A DNA stretch of 64,000 bases, from positions 7,857,501 to 7,921,500 of the forward strand of contig NZ_CP086136.1 in NCBI RefSeq assembly GCF_017565645.3. Reading direction: 5' to 3'. The translations under genes were made by a program, and so were the position numbers. This DNA comes from Bradyrhizobium barranii subsp. barranii (GTDB lineage: Bacteria; Pseudomonadota; Alphaproteobacteria; Rhizobiales; Xanthobacteraceae). Under the pieces are notes generated by a model. The model did no database searches and had not been told where the DNA came from. It worked only from the letters and a program-made list of their open reading frames with translations. This document shows, piece after piece, positions 33,244 through 42,920 of the stretch. Within the stretch, counting starts at the first letter, position 1; every line of letters starts with the position of its first letter.

Positions 33244-35577
33244 CTAACCAGCCGCCCGCCGCGGGGCCAGATTGGCGGCGCCATCAGCCGGCGGCGCGAT
33301 CTGCATCAGGATGGTCTGGACCGGGGACGCGACCTCGATGCCGTTCTGCTGGAAACGCAGCTTCATGCGGCGGTTGAATTCGCGCTGGACCGGCCAGCGG
33401 CCGGCCTCCGTGCAGCGGATCTGGCCGACGATCGACACCATGGCACCATCGACCTTGTCGATGCCCCACAGTTCGAGGTCGCCGCGAATTGCCGCGCGAA
33501 ACTCCGGCTCGCGGCGCATCTCCTCGACGATGTCCTTGAGGATCTGGCCGGCGCGGTCGGTGTCTTCCTTGTAGGCGACATTGACGCTGACGGATGCATT
33601 GCCGGCGCCGCGGCTGGCATTGGTGATGGTCGTGACCGCGCTGAACGGCACGATGTGCACGGCGCCGTCGCCGGCGCGCAGACGAATGGTGCGGATCGAG
33701 ACGTTCTCGACCACGCCGGTCAGCCCCGAGACGCTGACGCTATCGCCGACCTGGACCGTGTTCTCCAGCAGCAGGAACAGGCCGGTGATGAGATCCTGCA
33801 CCAGCTTCTGCGAGCCGAAGCCGATGGCGATGCCGACGATGCCGGCGCCGGCCAGCAGCGGCGCGACATTGACGCCGATCTCGCTCAGCGCGGTAAGGCC
33901 GACGACGGTGGCGATCAGGCAGAGCAGCGCCGTTCGCAGCATCGGCTGGAAGGTGCGCAGGCGCGCCGCGCGGGCGTAGTGCCCGTCGCGTGACAGCGTA
34001 TTGATCTGGCGGTCCAGCAGCGCGTTGCTGGCTTCCCAGATGGCGGCAGCAATGAGCACGGCGATGCCGATGGTCGCCACCGCCGAAATCAGCCGGCCGC
34101 CGATCTGGCCTCCATAGAACCAGACGATGGCGTCGACGCCCCAGACTTCGAGCACGGCCACGAAGCCGATGAACGCGATCATGCTGGATACGATCTTGCG
34201 CAGCAGCGGCAGATAGCGGTTGGCGCGGATCTCGAGGCCCGGAAAGCGCTGGAGGATCTCCGGCTTGATGCGGAAGCCGCGGTCGATCAGGCTCAGCGTC
34301 ACCATGATGGCGACGCGCGTGATCAGCGCGACCACGACGGTGCCGACGAAATATTGCAGCAGCAGCGAATAGCCATTGCGGATGTTGAGCGCCCAGACCG
34401 CCCACAGCGCGAGGTCGAGCGCGATGGCGAGATAGTGCCAGCCGCCGGCAATGCGGTTGCGCAGTCGCGCCGCGATCCCCTGCCGCTCCGCCGGCGCGCG
34501 GATGGCTTCGGCGACCTGGCGGCGGCATTGCAGGATGATGACGACGACGAAGAGATGCACGACCAGCAACACCATGCGCAGCAGCGCGGCATAGCCGGCA
34601 CGATGCAGGCCGAGCAGCAGCGCCACATTGGCGAAGGCGATGCCGGAGACGCCGACGCCGACGATGCGCCGCGCCCAGATCTCGATATAGGCCGCAGTTT
34701 CTGCCCGAACCGGAACCAGGCCAAACGGCCCCGCCAGCGCGCGGACGACGCAGATGAGCCCGCGCGAGAACGCGTAGGCATTGACGACGGCGAGGATCAC
34801 GAGGCGAACGGTTGCGGGATCGCCGATCTCCGTGCCGAGCAGTGCGGTTGCGACGCCGATGAAGACGAACACGGGGAGCAGCTCGAGCAGGAGACGCCCG
34901 AGCACGAAGGGCAGCCGCAGCAGCAATTGCCAGACACGTGCGAGACTGTGGCGGCGCTTGTGCAGTTCGGGCGCAGGCGTGACATCGGCGACCGATGACG
35001 GCGGATCGGCGAAGGGCAGCACCTGCGCCGGCAGGCGCGCGGTTTGCGGGACGCGTCCTTCCAGGAAGGCAACGGGCCGCCGGATCGCGCGGAAGATCAC
35101 CCACTCCGCTGCAATGGCGCAGCCGAGCACCAGCGCGAGCTTCCACGCGATCTCGATCAGGAGGTTGTAGGCGACGGGATCGTTGGCGGTCCGTACGATC
35201 CAGTAATAGAAGGCGGGGAAATGCGTCAGCGTCCGCGCCACGTCGGCGATCTCGCGCGAGATCTCGCCGATCTCTTCCGACACCGTGAGCAGGAGCTGTG
35301 CGCCAAGGCCGTCGGCCGAGAGCGGGATCGGCGATTTCTGCTCGGGCGCGGCGGGCACGGGCTGCTGCTGACCGGGCACATTCGCGATCACGCGCAGCGT
35401 ATCGATCATCTGCGCACGTTTTTTGTCGTCCTGGAGCGTCTCCAGCGCCCGCTTGGCTTCCTCCGGCGACAGTGCGGCGGCCCTATTGGCGGCCGGCGGC
35501 TCGGCGCGAACGGTGGAAAGAGATGAGATCGCGATGAAGAGAGCGGCGAGGAACGCCGGGGCAAGCTTGTGCGACAC
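33244..35577 (-). CDS. Large mechanosensitive channel protein (MscS family)
   Basis: A 777-residue inner-membrane protein with a signal peptide, a periplasmic N-terminal part (about 25-130), eight or more hydrophobic helices and a C-terminal MscS channel core. The pore helix is LLAGAGIVGIAIGFGSQKLVQDLITGLFLLLENTVQVGD, typical of MscS with its Ala/Gly packing pattern, followed by the beta domain (GVVENVSIRTIRLRAGDGAVHIVPFSAVTTITN). It would open under hypo-osmotic shock. The GTG start has AGGGAA ahead. It is single-gene and resembles the enlarged MscK/YbiO-type proteins without the full length of MscK. Confidence 0.9.
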   Translation of the reverse strand: MSHKLAPAFLAALFIAISSLSTVRAEPPAANRAAALSPEEAKRALETLQDDKKRAQMIDTLRVIANVPGQQQPVPAAPEQKSPIPLSADGLGAQLLLTVSEEIGEISREIADVARTLTHFPAFYYWIVRTANDPVAYNLLIEIAWKLALVLGCAIAAEWVIFRAIRRPVAFLEGRVPQTARLPAQVLPFADPPSSVADVTPAPELHKRRHSLARVWQLLLRLPFVLGRLLLELLPVFVFIGVATALLGTEIGDPATVRLVILAVVNAYAFSRGLICVVRALAGPFGLVPVRAETAAYIEIWARRIVGVGVSGIAFANVALLLGLHRAGYAALLRMVLLVVHLFVVVIILQCRRQVAEAIRAPAERQGIAARLRNRIAGGWHYLAIALDLALWAVWALNIRNGYSLLLQYFVGTVVVALITRVAIMVTLSLIDRGFRIKPEILQRFPGLEIRANRYLPLLRKIVSSMIAFIGFVAVLEVWGVDAIVWFYGGQIGGRLISAVATIGIAVLIAAAIWEASNALLDRQINTLSRDGHYARAARLRTFQPMLRTALLCLIATVVGLTALSEIGVNVAPLLAGAGIVGIAIGFGSQKLVQDLITGLFLLLENTVQVGDSVSVSGLTGVVENVSIRTIRLRAGDGAVHIVPFSAVTTITNASRGAGNASVSVNVAYKEDTDRAGQILKDIVEEMRREPEFRAAIRGDLELWGIDKVDGAMVSIVGQIRCTEAGRWPVQREFNRRMKLRFQQNGIEVASPVQTILMQIAPPADGAANLAPRRAAG

Positions 35578-36299
35578 GAGGATTCCCTGGAAAAGCGCAT
35601 GCGCCGGCGGAGTCGGGACTGTCGCCGCCGAAGCAGTGCGTCATGTCGTATCGACGCTATTCGCCCCGGCGCTGTGTCGGAAGTTGGCCAACGAGGCGAC
35701 ATTCTCTTGGCATTTGCCGCAATGCAGGAACGGGAACCGTCGGCTCCGCGCGGCCGGACATCAACCGAGTGCGATACGCACAACAAAATCCTCCCGTCAT
35801 TCCGGGAGTCGGCCCGGAATGACGGCGAGGAGGAGGAGAAAGCAGGATGTCAAAGCGCCTGTCATAGCGGCCGCATCACGGCCATCCGACACGATCGGTG
35901 TGATGCAAAATACAGCGCCGGGTAGGTAGGGGCTTTGCCTCACTGATGCAGCCCGCTAAACCTTTACCCGGCGTGCCGTTCGCGGTTTCTGCCGCTATGC
36001 GATAGTCCGAACGAGCTCCATCGCACTTAACGCGGCTGGATCTGCGGAGGTGGTGTCATAGACCTCCCCTTGCTCTTGAGGTGGACGACGCGTCGCTTGT
36101 TTGCGACCAACAGCATGCTCCTCCCGTGACATAAAACTGTCAAGCAGGATCAATGGTGCCGGTATCACATTTGAGGACGTGTTCCCTCCCACCGCGACAG
36201 ATTGATCGCAGTGGATCAGGGAATAAATTCCCTCCCGCCGCGTTTGTGTCAGAGAGTCCATTCGCCTTCCGCATTCCATCCATTTCCAGAAAGCCAGAC
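35578..36299. other. Intergenic region upstream of the metallo-hydrolase gene
   Basis: This 722-base stretch separates two divergent genes. It contains the hairpin repeat at 35794-35825. A minus-strand frame of 45 codons (ATG 36132 to 35995) exists but lacks a ribosome-binding site and similarity, so I do not call it. I see no RNA gene or further palindrome of note. Confidence 0.4.
35794..35825. repeat. CGTCATTCCGGG hairpin repeat
   Basis: CCGTCATTCCGGG-AGTCGG-CCCGGAATGACGG is a 13-bp perfect inverted repeat. The same arms occur at 59086-59128. It is a REP-like element. Confidence 0.8.
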
Positions 36300-37184
36300 A
36301 TGAAAGCATTACTTTGCATCCCCGCTGTTGCGGCCCTCCTGACTGGATCAGCCTTCGCGCAGACCCCGCCGCAGACCTCGACCAAGAAGGTCGACGGCAC
36401 CGAGAACGTCTACGTCTTCCGCTATGGCGGTCATCAGTCGATGTTCATCGTGACGCCGCAGGGCGTGATCGCGACCGACCCGATCTCGTATTTGCGTCCG
36501 GCAAAGCCCTATATCGACGCCATCAAGGCCGTCACCGACAAGCCGATCAAATACGTCGTCTACAGCCACCACCATTACGATCACATCGCCGGCGGCCAGC
36601 CCTTCAAGGATCTCGGTGCCACCTTCATCGCGCACCGGCGGACCAAGGAGCGCCTGCTCGAGCTGAAGAAGCAGAATTCGCTGCTCGCCGATGTCGTGAT
36701 GCCGGACCAGGTGATCGGCGACAAGAAGAGCATCACGCTCGGCGGCACCACGCTGGAGCTGAACTATGTCGGCCGCAACCATTCCGACAATTCGCTGGTG
36801 ATGCGGCTGCCGAAGGAGAAGATCGTCTTCGTCGTCGACTTCGCGCCGATCGAGTCCGTGCAGTTCCGCAACATTCCCGACAACGCCTCGCCGGTCGAGT
36901 ATATCGCCTCGCTGAAGAAGCTGGCGTCGCTCGACTGGGAGCGGATGATCCCCGGCCATCCCTATGCCGGCGGGCGCTTCGGCACCAAGAAGGACGTCGA
37001 GGACGACATCGCCTACATGGAGGACCTCTCCGCCGAGGTGAAGAAGGCCGCCGATGCCGGCAAATGCTTCGACACCGCGATGAAGGAAGTGAAGCTGCCG
37101 AAATACGAGAAATGGGCGAATTACGAGACCGCCCTTCCCGCCAATGTCGAGCGCTTCTGCTACTGGTGGGGCCGCGGGTATTGA
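36300..37184 (+). CDS. Secreted metallo-beta-lactamase-fold hydrolase
   Basis: A 294-residue exported protein: signal peptide (1-20, ending SAFAQT) and an MBL fold with the metal motif SHHHYDHIAGG (HxHxDH) near residue 97-106, further ligand histidines in VGRNHSDN and MIPGHPY, and an aspartate in VVDFAPIE. True beta-lactamase activity is not implied; the superfamily hydrolyses many esters and thioesters. The start is ATG 36300. It is a single-gene unit followed by a palindromic repeat. Confidence 0.85.
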   Translation: MKALLCIPAVAALLTGSAFAQTPPQTSTKKVDGTENVYVFRYGGHQSMFIVTPQGVIATDPISYLRPAKPYIDAIKAVTDKPIKYVVYSHHHYDHIAGGQPFKDLGATFIAHRRTKERLLELKKQNSLLADVVMPDQVIGDKKSITLGGTTLELNYVGRNHSDNSLVMRLPKEKIVFVVDFAPIESVQFRNIPDNASPVEYIASLKKLASLDWERMIPGHPYAGGRFGTKKDVEDDIAYMEDLSAEVKKAADAGKCFDTAMKEVKLPKYEKWANYETALPANVERFCYWWGRGY

Positions 37185-37230
37185 GGGTCGGCTTGCTCAG
37201 ACGCGACGAGCTTCGCTCGCGCTGAGATCG

Positions 37231-37316
37231 TAGGGTGGGCAAAGGCGCTCTTGCGCCGTGCTCACCACCTCTCGCCGGATGAAGATTGGTGGGCACGCTT
37301 TGCTTTGCCCACCCTA
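37231..37316. repeat. TAGGGTGGGCAAAG palindromic repeat
   Basis: Arms TAGGGTGGGCAAAG (37231-37244) and CTTTGCCCACCCTA (37303-37316) are perfect inverted copies, with inner segments GGCGC/GCGCC and GTGCTCACC/GGTGGGCAC. The same family appears at 54278-54365, and a related WGGATTAG form at 14019-14120. Confidence 0.8.
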
Positions 37317-37327
37317 CGGGATCGCCG

Positions 37328-37582
37328 CTAGCGAACGCGCCGCCCTGTCCTCGCCGACGGCGCCTGCGCGAAATACGGATTCGTCAGACATGTCGCCGGA
37401 CGCCCCTGCGCGCTTGCCTGGCACTGGGCGAACGAGGAGAAAATGCAGTCCATCCGCTCGCCCTCCAACTCGCCGAAGACGTGCAGGCAGACCGGCGCAT
37501 CGCCCCCATAGGTCTGGGCGCGCGCGGAACCGGCGATCAAGAGCGCGGCGAACAGGGAAACGACGACAGCAGGCTTGTACAC
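37328..37582 (-). CDS. DUF3551-type small secreted protein
   Basis: An 84-residue protein starting at GTG 37582: a signal peptide (to about residue 22, SARAQT) followed by YGGDAPVCLHVFGELEGERMDCIFSSFAQCQASAQGRPATCLTNPYF. The spaced cysteines and PVCL...CQAS...C...NPYF pattern is the DUF3551 signature, a family expanded in Bradyrhizobium and with unknown function. It follows the patatin gene by 13 nt on the same strand. Confidence 0.8.
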   Translation of the reverse strand: MYKPAVVVSLFAALLIAGSARAQTYGGDAPVCLHVFGELEGERMDCIFSSFAQCQASAQGRPATCLTNPYFAQAPSARTGRRVR

Positions 37583-37595
37583 GACAACCTCGAAA

Positions 37596-38633
37596 TCAGA
37601 GAAACATTTCAGTCAAATCAACCGTCGACGCGCTGCCGATCCAGTCAAAGTTTTGCGTCAGCCAGATTCGCGCGGCCTCGCGCCCCTCGTCACGCAGGCG
37701 GCACAAGAGGCTCCATTCGGGATGGAACTGCGTGGCCGTTCCGAGCTGCGACATCAATTGGTCGTTTCCAATCCAGTGCATGAACATGCGACTGTGCGTG
37801 TTGCGATCGAGCTCGCCATTATCGATCAGCCGGGTCGCGAAGGCAATCGCGCGCATCTCACGCATCAGTGACGAATTGAAGCTGATCTCGTTGATGCGAT
37901 GGAGAACGTCGGCGGCGCTCGCCGGCAGTTCGTCACGCCGGATCGCGGTCACCTGCACGATGATGACGTCTTGGCTACCTTTTCGATAGATCAGCGGAAA
38001 GATCGCGGGATTTCCGAGATAGCCGCCATCCCAATAATGCTCGCCGTCGATCTCGACCGCCTGGAAATATGGCGGCAGACAGGCCGAGGCGAGCACGGTC
38101 TCCGCGCTGAGCAGCGGCGTCTGGAACACCTTGATCTTGCCGGTACGGACATTGGTGGCGTTGAGAAATAGCTGTGGTGCGTCCGGCGATGAATTGAGCC
38201 GATCGAAATCGACCACGCGTAGCAGCAACGACCGGAGCGGATTGAAGTGGAGGGGGTTGAGCAGGTTCGGCGGCACCGTGTGCGTCAGCGTGTGGATGAA
38301 AGCATGGACAGGGTGATATTCCGGCGGCAGCTTGAGGGCCTGGATCAACTGGTTGAGTGGCGAGAACAGGTCATAGACCTGATCCATCCGCGAGACCTCG
38401 TACCAGAACGCATGCAGGTTCTGCCGCGCCCCCTCGGCTCCGCCGATGGCCATGCCTGAGGCCAGCACCACCGCATTCATCGCGCCCGCGCTTGTAGCGC
38501 TGATCGCCTCGATGGCGAGCCTGCCGTCCTCGAGCACGTGGTCCAGCACGCCCCAGACGAAGGCGCCGTGCGCGCCGCCGCCCTGAAGCGCGAAGTTGAC
38601 GTTCTTCTGGTTGCTGGTCTCACGGGCGGTCAC
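37596..38633 (-). CDS. Patatin-like phospholipase
   Basis: A 345-residue patatin-fold lipid acyl hydrolase. The oxyanion-hole motif is ALQGGGAHGAFVWGVLD at residues about 15-31; the nucleophile motif reads SATSAGAMNA (AxSAG in place of the usual GxSxG), and the catalytic Asp is in WDGGY. There is no signal peptide, so it acts in the cytoplasm. The GTG start overlaps the ppk2 stop as GTGA, indicating coupled expression with polyphosphate kinase 2. The substrate may be phospholipid or a polymer such as PHB; not decidable here. Confidence 0.88.
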   Translation of the reverse strand: MTARETSNQKNVNFALQGGGAHGAFVWGVLDHVLEDGRLAIEAISATSAGAMNAVVLASGMAIGGAEGARQNLHAFWYEVSRMDQVYDLFSPLNQLIQALKLPPEYHPVHAFIHTLTHTVPPNLLNPLHFNPLRSLLLRVVDFDRLNSSPDAPQLFLNATNVRTGKIKVFQTPLLSAETVLASACLPPYFQAVEIDGEHYWDGGYLGNPAIFPLIYRKGSQDVIIVQVTAIRRDELPASAADVLHRINEISFNSSLMREMRAIAFATRLIDNGELDRNTHSRMFMHWIGNDQLMSQLGTATQFHPEWSLLCRLRDEGREAARIWLTQNFDWIGSASTVDLTEMFL

Positions 38634-39559
38634 TTTGCGGGCTTCCTGCCTCCCTTCCCCTCGCTCTCCAGCGCTTTGCGCACTTCGGCGAACTCACGCA
38701 GCGAGGCCTTGTCGGCGCGGGGGAAGCGCAGGTCCAGCTTTTCGAGCGCCGCGACGATCGCCGAGCCGATCACGACGCGCGCGAACCATTTGTGGTCGGC
38801 CGGCACGACATACCAGGGCGCGTGCGACGTTGCCGTTTGCCGGACGATATCCTGATAGACCGCCTGGTAGCGCGGCCACAGCGCGCGCTCCTTGATGTCG
38901 TCCATCGAGAACTTCCACTGCTTGGCCGGTTCCTCGAGCCGCTCAAGGAAGCGCTCGCGCTGCTCCTCCTTGGATAGATTGAGGAAGAATTTCAGAACCA
39001 CCGTGCCGTTGCGGCTGAGATGGCGCTCGAAAGCGGAGATGTCCTCGAATCGCTCCTTCCAGATGTTCTTGGTGACGAGCCCTTGCGGCAGCTTCTGCCT
39101 GGCAAGAATCTCCGGATGCACCCGCGTGACCAGGCACTCCTCGTAATGGGAGCGGTTGAAGATGCCGATATGGCCGCGCTCGGGCAGCGCGATCGCGTGG
39201 CGCCAGAGGAAATCGTGATCGAGCTCCTTGGTGCTCGGCGCCTTGAAAGCATGGACCTCGCAGCCCTGCGGGTTGATGCCCTCGAAGATCGCCTTGATCG
39301 CAGAATCCTTGCCGGCGGCGTCCATGGCCTGGAGCACGATCAGCACCGACCAGCGGTCCTGGGCGTAGAGCTTCTCCTGAAACTCGATCATCCGCTTCTT
39401 GTTGGCGTCGAGAATCTCCTGCGCCTTCTCCTTGTCGAGATCGCCCTTCTCGTTGGTCTTGTAATCCTTGAGGTGAAACTTGCCCGATCCGTCGTAACGG
39501 AACGGCGTGATGTAGCTGTCAAGTTCCTGGGCGAGCGATTTGGACGGCTTCTTGCTCAT
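38630..39559 (-). CDS. ppk2: Polyphosphate kinase 2
   Basis: A 309-residue PPK2-family enzyme. Walker A-like AMDAAGKDSAIKAIFEG at about 77-93, a lid with TKELDHDFLWRHAIALPERG, and Walker B GHIGIFNRSHYEECLVTRVHPE are all present. It transfers phosphate between polyphosphate and nucleoside mono- or diphosphates. The start ATG 39559 lies 41 bases inside the 3' end of the permease gene upstream, so ppk2 appears attached to the Liv-type operon. The downstream patatin gene overlaps it. Confidence 0.93.
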   Translation of the reverse strand: MSKKPSKSLAQELDSYITPFRYDGSGKFHLKDYKTNEKGDLDKEKAQEILDANKKRMIEFQEKLYAQDRWSVLIVLQAMDAAGKDSAIKAIFEGINPQGCEVHAFKAPSTKELDHDFLWRHAIALPERGHIGIFNRSHYEECLVTRVHPEILARQKLPQGLVTKNIWKERFEDISAFERHLSRNGTVVLKFFLNLSKEEQRERFLERLEEPAKQWKFSMDDIKERALWPRYQAVYQDIVRQTATSHAPWYVVPADHKWFARVVIGSAIVAALEKLDLRFPRADKASLREFAEVRKALESEGKGGRKPAK

Positions 39560-40538
39560 GAGCGCGGGGCACCTTGCGTTGCGGCTTCAATCGGTCGAGC
39601 AGGCTACCAAGGATGCCCTTGGGAAGGAATATGATGAAAAGGACCAGCAGCACGCCATAGACGAGGTTGTCCCAGCCGACCGCCTTGGTGCCGAAGCCGA
39701 TCCGTAAGGTCTCTGCGAGCAGGATGGTGATGACCGCGCCGACGGTCGGCCCGAGCGAGACGAACAGGCCACCGACGATGGCCGCGAACACCATCTGGAG
39801 CGACACCGCGATGCCGCTGACCGTGTCGGGCGTGATGAACATCTGGTACTGGACGTAGATCGAGCCCGCCAGCGCCGTCATCAATGCGCTGATCAGCGTA
39901 ATCTTCAGCTTCTCCGCGGTGACGTTGACGCCGGCGGCGGCCGCGGCATCCTCGTCCTCCGAGATCGTCTCCAGCGCGTAGCGGCTCATGCTGCGGTCGA
40001 TCAAGTGCCAGACGACAATGCCCGCCAGCCACACGCCAAGCGCGATCAGGTACCAGGTCGTCTTGTCGTCGAATTGCAGCGCAAGCAGCTTGTTGCCCGA
40101 CGCGCGGTTCGGCGTATAGCCAAGCGAGCCGCCGGTATAGTCGCGCGTGGCCGTGATGACCTGGAGCACGATGCCGGAGAGCGCCAGCGTCACCAGCACG
40201 AAATAGTGCCCGGTGATGCGGAAGCGGAAGCAGGGATAGCCGACGATCAGCGCCAGCACCCCGGCCGCGGCCATGCCGACGGGAATGCCGATCCAGGGCG
40301 ACACGCCGAGATGATTCCAGAGCAGCGCCGTGACATAGGCGCCGATCCCCATGAAGCCGCCATGGCCGAGCGAGACCAGACCGAACCGTCCCATCATCGA
40401 CCAGGACGTGTAGGCGAACGACCAGATCAGGATCAGCACCAGGATGTGCAGATGATAGGGATCGCGATAGACGAAGGGCAGCGCGACCAGCGCCGCCAGC
40501 CCCACCGCCCATGCCGCAAGCCGCCCCTGCCCCATCAT
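39519..40538 (-). CDS. Branched-chain amino acid-type ABC permease (LivM-like)
   Basis: A 339-residue inner-membrane permease with about nine helices and the family segment GRFGLVSLGHGGFMGIGAYVTALL. The end of the protein (LPKGILGSLLDRLKPQRK) is typical of LivM. It starts at ATG 40538 (MMGQGRL), overlapping the LivH-like stop by 4 nt; the longer frame upstream is antisense-like. It forms the channel with the LivH-like subunit. Confidence 0.92.
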   Translation of the reverse strand: MMGQGRLAAWAVGLAALVALPFVYRDPYHLHILVLILIWSFAYTSWSMMGRFGLVSLGHGGFMGIGAYVTALLWNHLGVSPWIGIPVGMAAAGVLALIVGYPCFRFRITGHYFVLVTLALSGIVLQVITATRDYTGGSLGYTPNRASGNKLLALQFDDKTTWYLIALGVWLAGIVVWHLIDRSMSRYALETISEDEDAAAAAGVNVTAEKLKITLISALMTALAGSIYVQYQMFITPDTVSGIAVSLQMVFAAIVGGLFVSLGPTVGAVITILLAETLRIGFGTKAVGWDNLVYGVLLVLFIIFLPKGILGSLLDRLKPQRKVPRAHEQEAVQIARPGT

Positions 40539-41416
40539 CGGCGCCTCGCAAGCAGGCCCGCGGGCCGGATGAACATCATGACGATGAAGAAGGCGAAGGC
40601 GAGCACGTAACCCCATTCGAGGTCGGAGAACAGGCCGCCGAGCGATATGATCTCGGCGAACACAAAGGCGGCGATGAAGCCGCCGATGAAATTGCCGAGC
40701 CCCCCGAGCACGCAGATCAGGAAGGTGATCGGTCCGAAGGAGAGGCCGACGAAGGGATGCACGTCATATTGCAGCACCAGCAGGCAAGCGGCGAGCCCAG
40801 CCAGCGCGCCGCCGAGCGCGGAGGTAATGAGATACATTCTCTTCGTGTCGACGCCCATCAGCGCCATGATCTGCCGATCCTGGGAGATGGCGCGGATCGC
40901 GGTGCCGGTGAAGGTGCGGGTCATGAACAGGTACACTGCGACCATGCCGACCAGCGCGGCCAGAAAGGATAGCAGCCGCGCGTAGCTGAAATTCATGTCG
41001 CCGAAGGCGAGCACCGGCAGGCGGATGCCGAGATTGCGGAAGTCGATGCCGAAGGCGACGGTGGCAAAGCTCTGGAGCACGAACAGCACCCCGCCTGTCG
41101 CAAGCAGCTGGTTGATCGGCGGCGCGGTGAGCAGCGGCGCGATCACGAGGTAGTGCAGCGCGGCGCCGAGGATCGCGACGAGCAAAATGGTGAACGGCGC
41201 TGCGATGAAGTAGCTGAGGCCGTAATACTGCACGATGAAATACATGGCGTACATGCCGATCATCACCAGCTCTGCGTAGCAGATCCAGGTCACGTCGATG
41301 ACGCCAAAGATCAAATTGAGCCCGAGCGCGAGCAGTGCCAGCACGCCGCCGAGCAGGATGCCGTTGATCACGGCCTCCAGCAGATAGATGTCGAAAATGC
41401 CCAAAAAAGCTTGCAT
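40535..41416 (-). CDS. Branched-chain amino acid-type ABC permease (LivH-like)
   Basis: A 293-residue permease: NGILLGGVLALLALGLNLIFGVIDVTWICYAELVMIGMY at the N-terminus, then six or more helices, and RAISQDRQIMALMGVDTKRMYLITSALGGALAG, the EAA-like ATPase contact. The start is ATG 41416 (MQAFLGIFD), with GAGG upstream. The gene lies between the LivF-like ATPase and the LivM-like permease. Confidence 0.92.
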   Translation of the reverse strand: MQAFLGIFDIYLLEAVINGILLGGVLALLALGLNLIFGVIDVTWICYAELVMIGMYAMYFIVQYYGLSYFIAAPFTILLVAILGAALHYLVIAPLLTAPPINQLLATGGVLFVLQSFATVAFGIDFRNLGIRLPVLAFGDMNFSYARLLSFLAALVGMVAVYLFMTRTFTGTAIRAISQDRQIMALMGVDTKRMYLITSALGGALAGLAACLLVLQYDVHPFVGLSFGPITFLICVLGGLGNFIGGFIAAFVFAEIISLGGLFSDLEWGYVLAFAFFIVMMFIRPAGLLARRR

Positions 41417-41429
41417 GCCTGCATGAACC

Positions 41430-42134
41430 TCATACCCCGAGATACGCTTCCTTGACCGTGTCACTCGCCAGCATCTCGGCCGAGGTGCCGGACGCCCGGA
41501 TCGTGCCCGCCTCGATCAGATAAGCGCGATCAACCACTTTCAGCACCTGCTGCACGTTCTGCTCGACGATCAGCACCGTCAGGCCACGGGCGCGGATCCG
41601 CTTCACCAGCTCGAACACCTGCTGCACCACGACTGGCGCCAGCCCCGCCGACGGCTCGTCGAGCAGCAGGAGTTTTGGATTCGACATCAGCGCGCGGCCG
41701 ATCGCGCACATCTGCTGCTCGCCGCCGGACATGGTGCCGGCCATCTGGTGGCGGCGTTCCCTCAGGCGCGGAAACAGGTCGAACACGACATCCAGCCGCT
41801 CGGCATAGTGGCCGCGCGCCTCCTTCATGAAGGCGCCCATCTTGAGATTGTCGTCGACCGTGAGCTGCGGAAACAGCCGCCGGTTCTCCGGCACATGGGC
41901 GATCCCGAGGCTGACGATCTTGTGCGGCGGCGTCGCCACGACGTCGACGCCCTCCATCCTGATCGACCCGCGCGTGGGACGGATCAGGCCGGAGATGACG
42001 CGCATCAGGGTGGTCTTGCCGGCGCCGTTCGGACCGATGACGCCGACGGCCTCGCCGGCCTTCACGTCGAGATTGACGTCGAACAGCGCCTGGAATGTGC
42101 CGTAACCCGCGCTGACCGAACGAAGCTCCAGCAT
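41430..42134 (-). CDS. Branched-chain amino acid-type ABC ATPase (LivF-like)
   Basis: A 234-residue ATPase with GPNGAGKTT (Walker A), SGGEQQMCAIGRALMSNPKLLLLDEPSAGLAP (signature and Walker B), IVEQN and a short C-terminus. PHKIVSLGIAHVPENRRLFPQLTV is the LivF hallmark. It is three nt from the LivG-like stop, in the same operon. Confidence 0.94.
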   Translation of the reverse strand: MLELRSVSAGYGTFQALFDVNLDVKAGEAVGVIGPNGAGKTTLMRVISGLIRPTRGSIRMEGVDVVATPPHKIVSLGIAHVPENRRLFPQLTVDDNLKMGAFMKEARGHYAERLDVVFDLFPRLRERRHQMAGTMSGGEQQMCAIGRALMSNPKLLLLDEPSAGLAPVVVQQVFELVKRIRARGLTVLIVEQNVQQVLKVVDRAYLIEAGTIRASGTSAEMLASDTVKEAYLGV

Positions 42135-42137
42135 CGT

Positions 42138-42905
42138 CTAGCCTCCCGAGCGGCGGCGCGCTTCCGCCGCCGCGGCCTGCGTGGTCTCGGCATCGGTGCC
42201 GAGATAGACCTCGATGACGCGCGGGTCGCCGGCAACCGCGCTCGGCAACCCTTCCGAGATCTTCTCGCCATGGTCGAGCACCATCACGCGGTCGACGACG
42301 CGCATCAGCACGCCCATGATGTGCTCGACCCAGATGATGGTGATGCCGAGCTCGTCACGGATGTTGCGCAGCATGTCCGCCGCCTGGTCCATCTCGGTCT
42401 CGTCGAGACCGCCGAGGCTCTCGTCGGCGAGCAGCAGTTTTGGCGCGGTGGCAAGCGCTTTCGCCAATTCGAGCTTCTTCAGGCCGGCCGCCCCGAGTCC
42501 ATCGACGCTGGCATGGCGATCGGTCGGCAAGCCCACCATCGCAAGTGACCGCTCGGCCGCCTCCTCCGCCCTGGCACGACTGTGGCGGCCCTGGCCGTAG
42601 AACCCGGCCAGCGCGACATTCTCGAAGATTGTCAGGCGTCGGAACGGCCGCGGAATCTGGAAGGTGCGGCCGATGCCGCTGTTGATGATCCGGTGCGGCG
42701 CAAGGCCCGCGATCTCGGCGCCGCCGAACAGGATCGAGCCGGATGTCGGCGCCAGCGTGCCGGAGAGCATATTGAAGATCGTGCTCTTGCCCGAGCCGTT
42801 GGGGCCGATCAGGCCGAGGATCTCGCCCTGATCAACCCGAAACGACACGTTGTTGACGGCGGTGAAGCCACCAAACCGCTTCACCAGCCCGCTGACTTCC
42901 AACAC
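42138..42905 (-). CDS. Branched-chain amino acid-type ABC ATPase (LivG-like)
   Basis: A 255-residue ATPase with GPNGSGKST, RTFQIPRPFRRLTIFENV as Q-loop region, GLKKLELAKALATAPKLLLADESLGGLDETE (a degenerate signature with Walker B) and WVEHIMGVLMRVVDRVMVLDHGEKI. The GTG start (MLEVSGLVKRFGG) has GGAGCAGGG ahead of it. Together with LivF-like it energises the transporter. Confidence 0.93.
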   Translation of the reverse strand: MLEVSGLVKRFGGFTAVNNVSFRVDQGEILGLIGPNGSGKSTIFNMLSGTLAPTSGSILFGGAEIAGLAPHRIINSGIGRTFQIPRPFRRLTIFENVALAGFYGQGRHSRARAEEAAERSLAMVGLPTDRHASVDGLGAAGLKKLELAKALATAPKLLLADESLGGLDETEMDQAADMLRNIRDELGITIIWVEHIMGVLMRVVDRVMVLDHGEKISEGLPSAVAGDPRVIEVYLGTDAETTQAAAAEARRRSGG

Positions 42906-42920
42906 CGCCCTGCTCCGCCG

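Noticed and set aside
35995..36309. Minus-strand frame upstream of the metallo-hydrolase gene
   Set aside because: No ribosome-binding site, no similarity, composition like translated intergenic DNA.
37231..37316. CRISPR-like repeat
   Set aside because: Single palindromic units are far apart in the window with no spacers; they are dispersed intergenic repeats.
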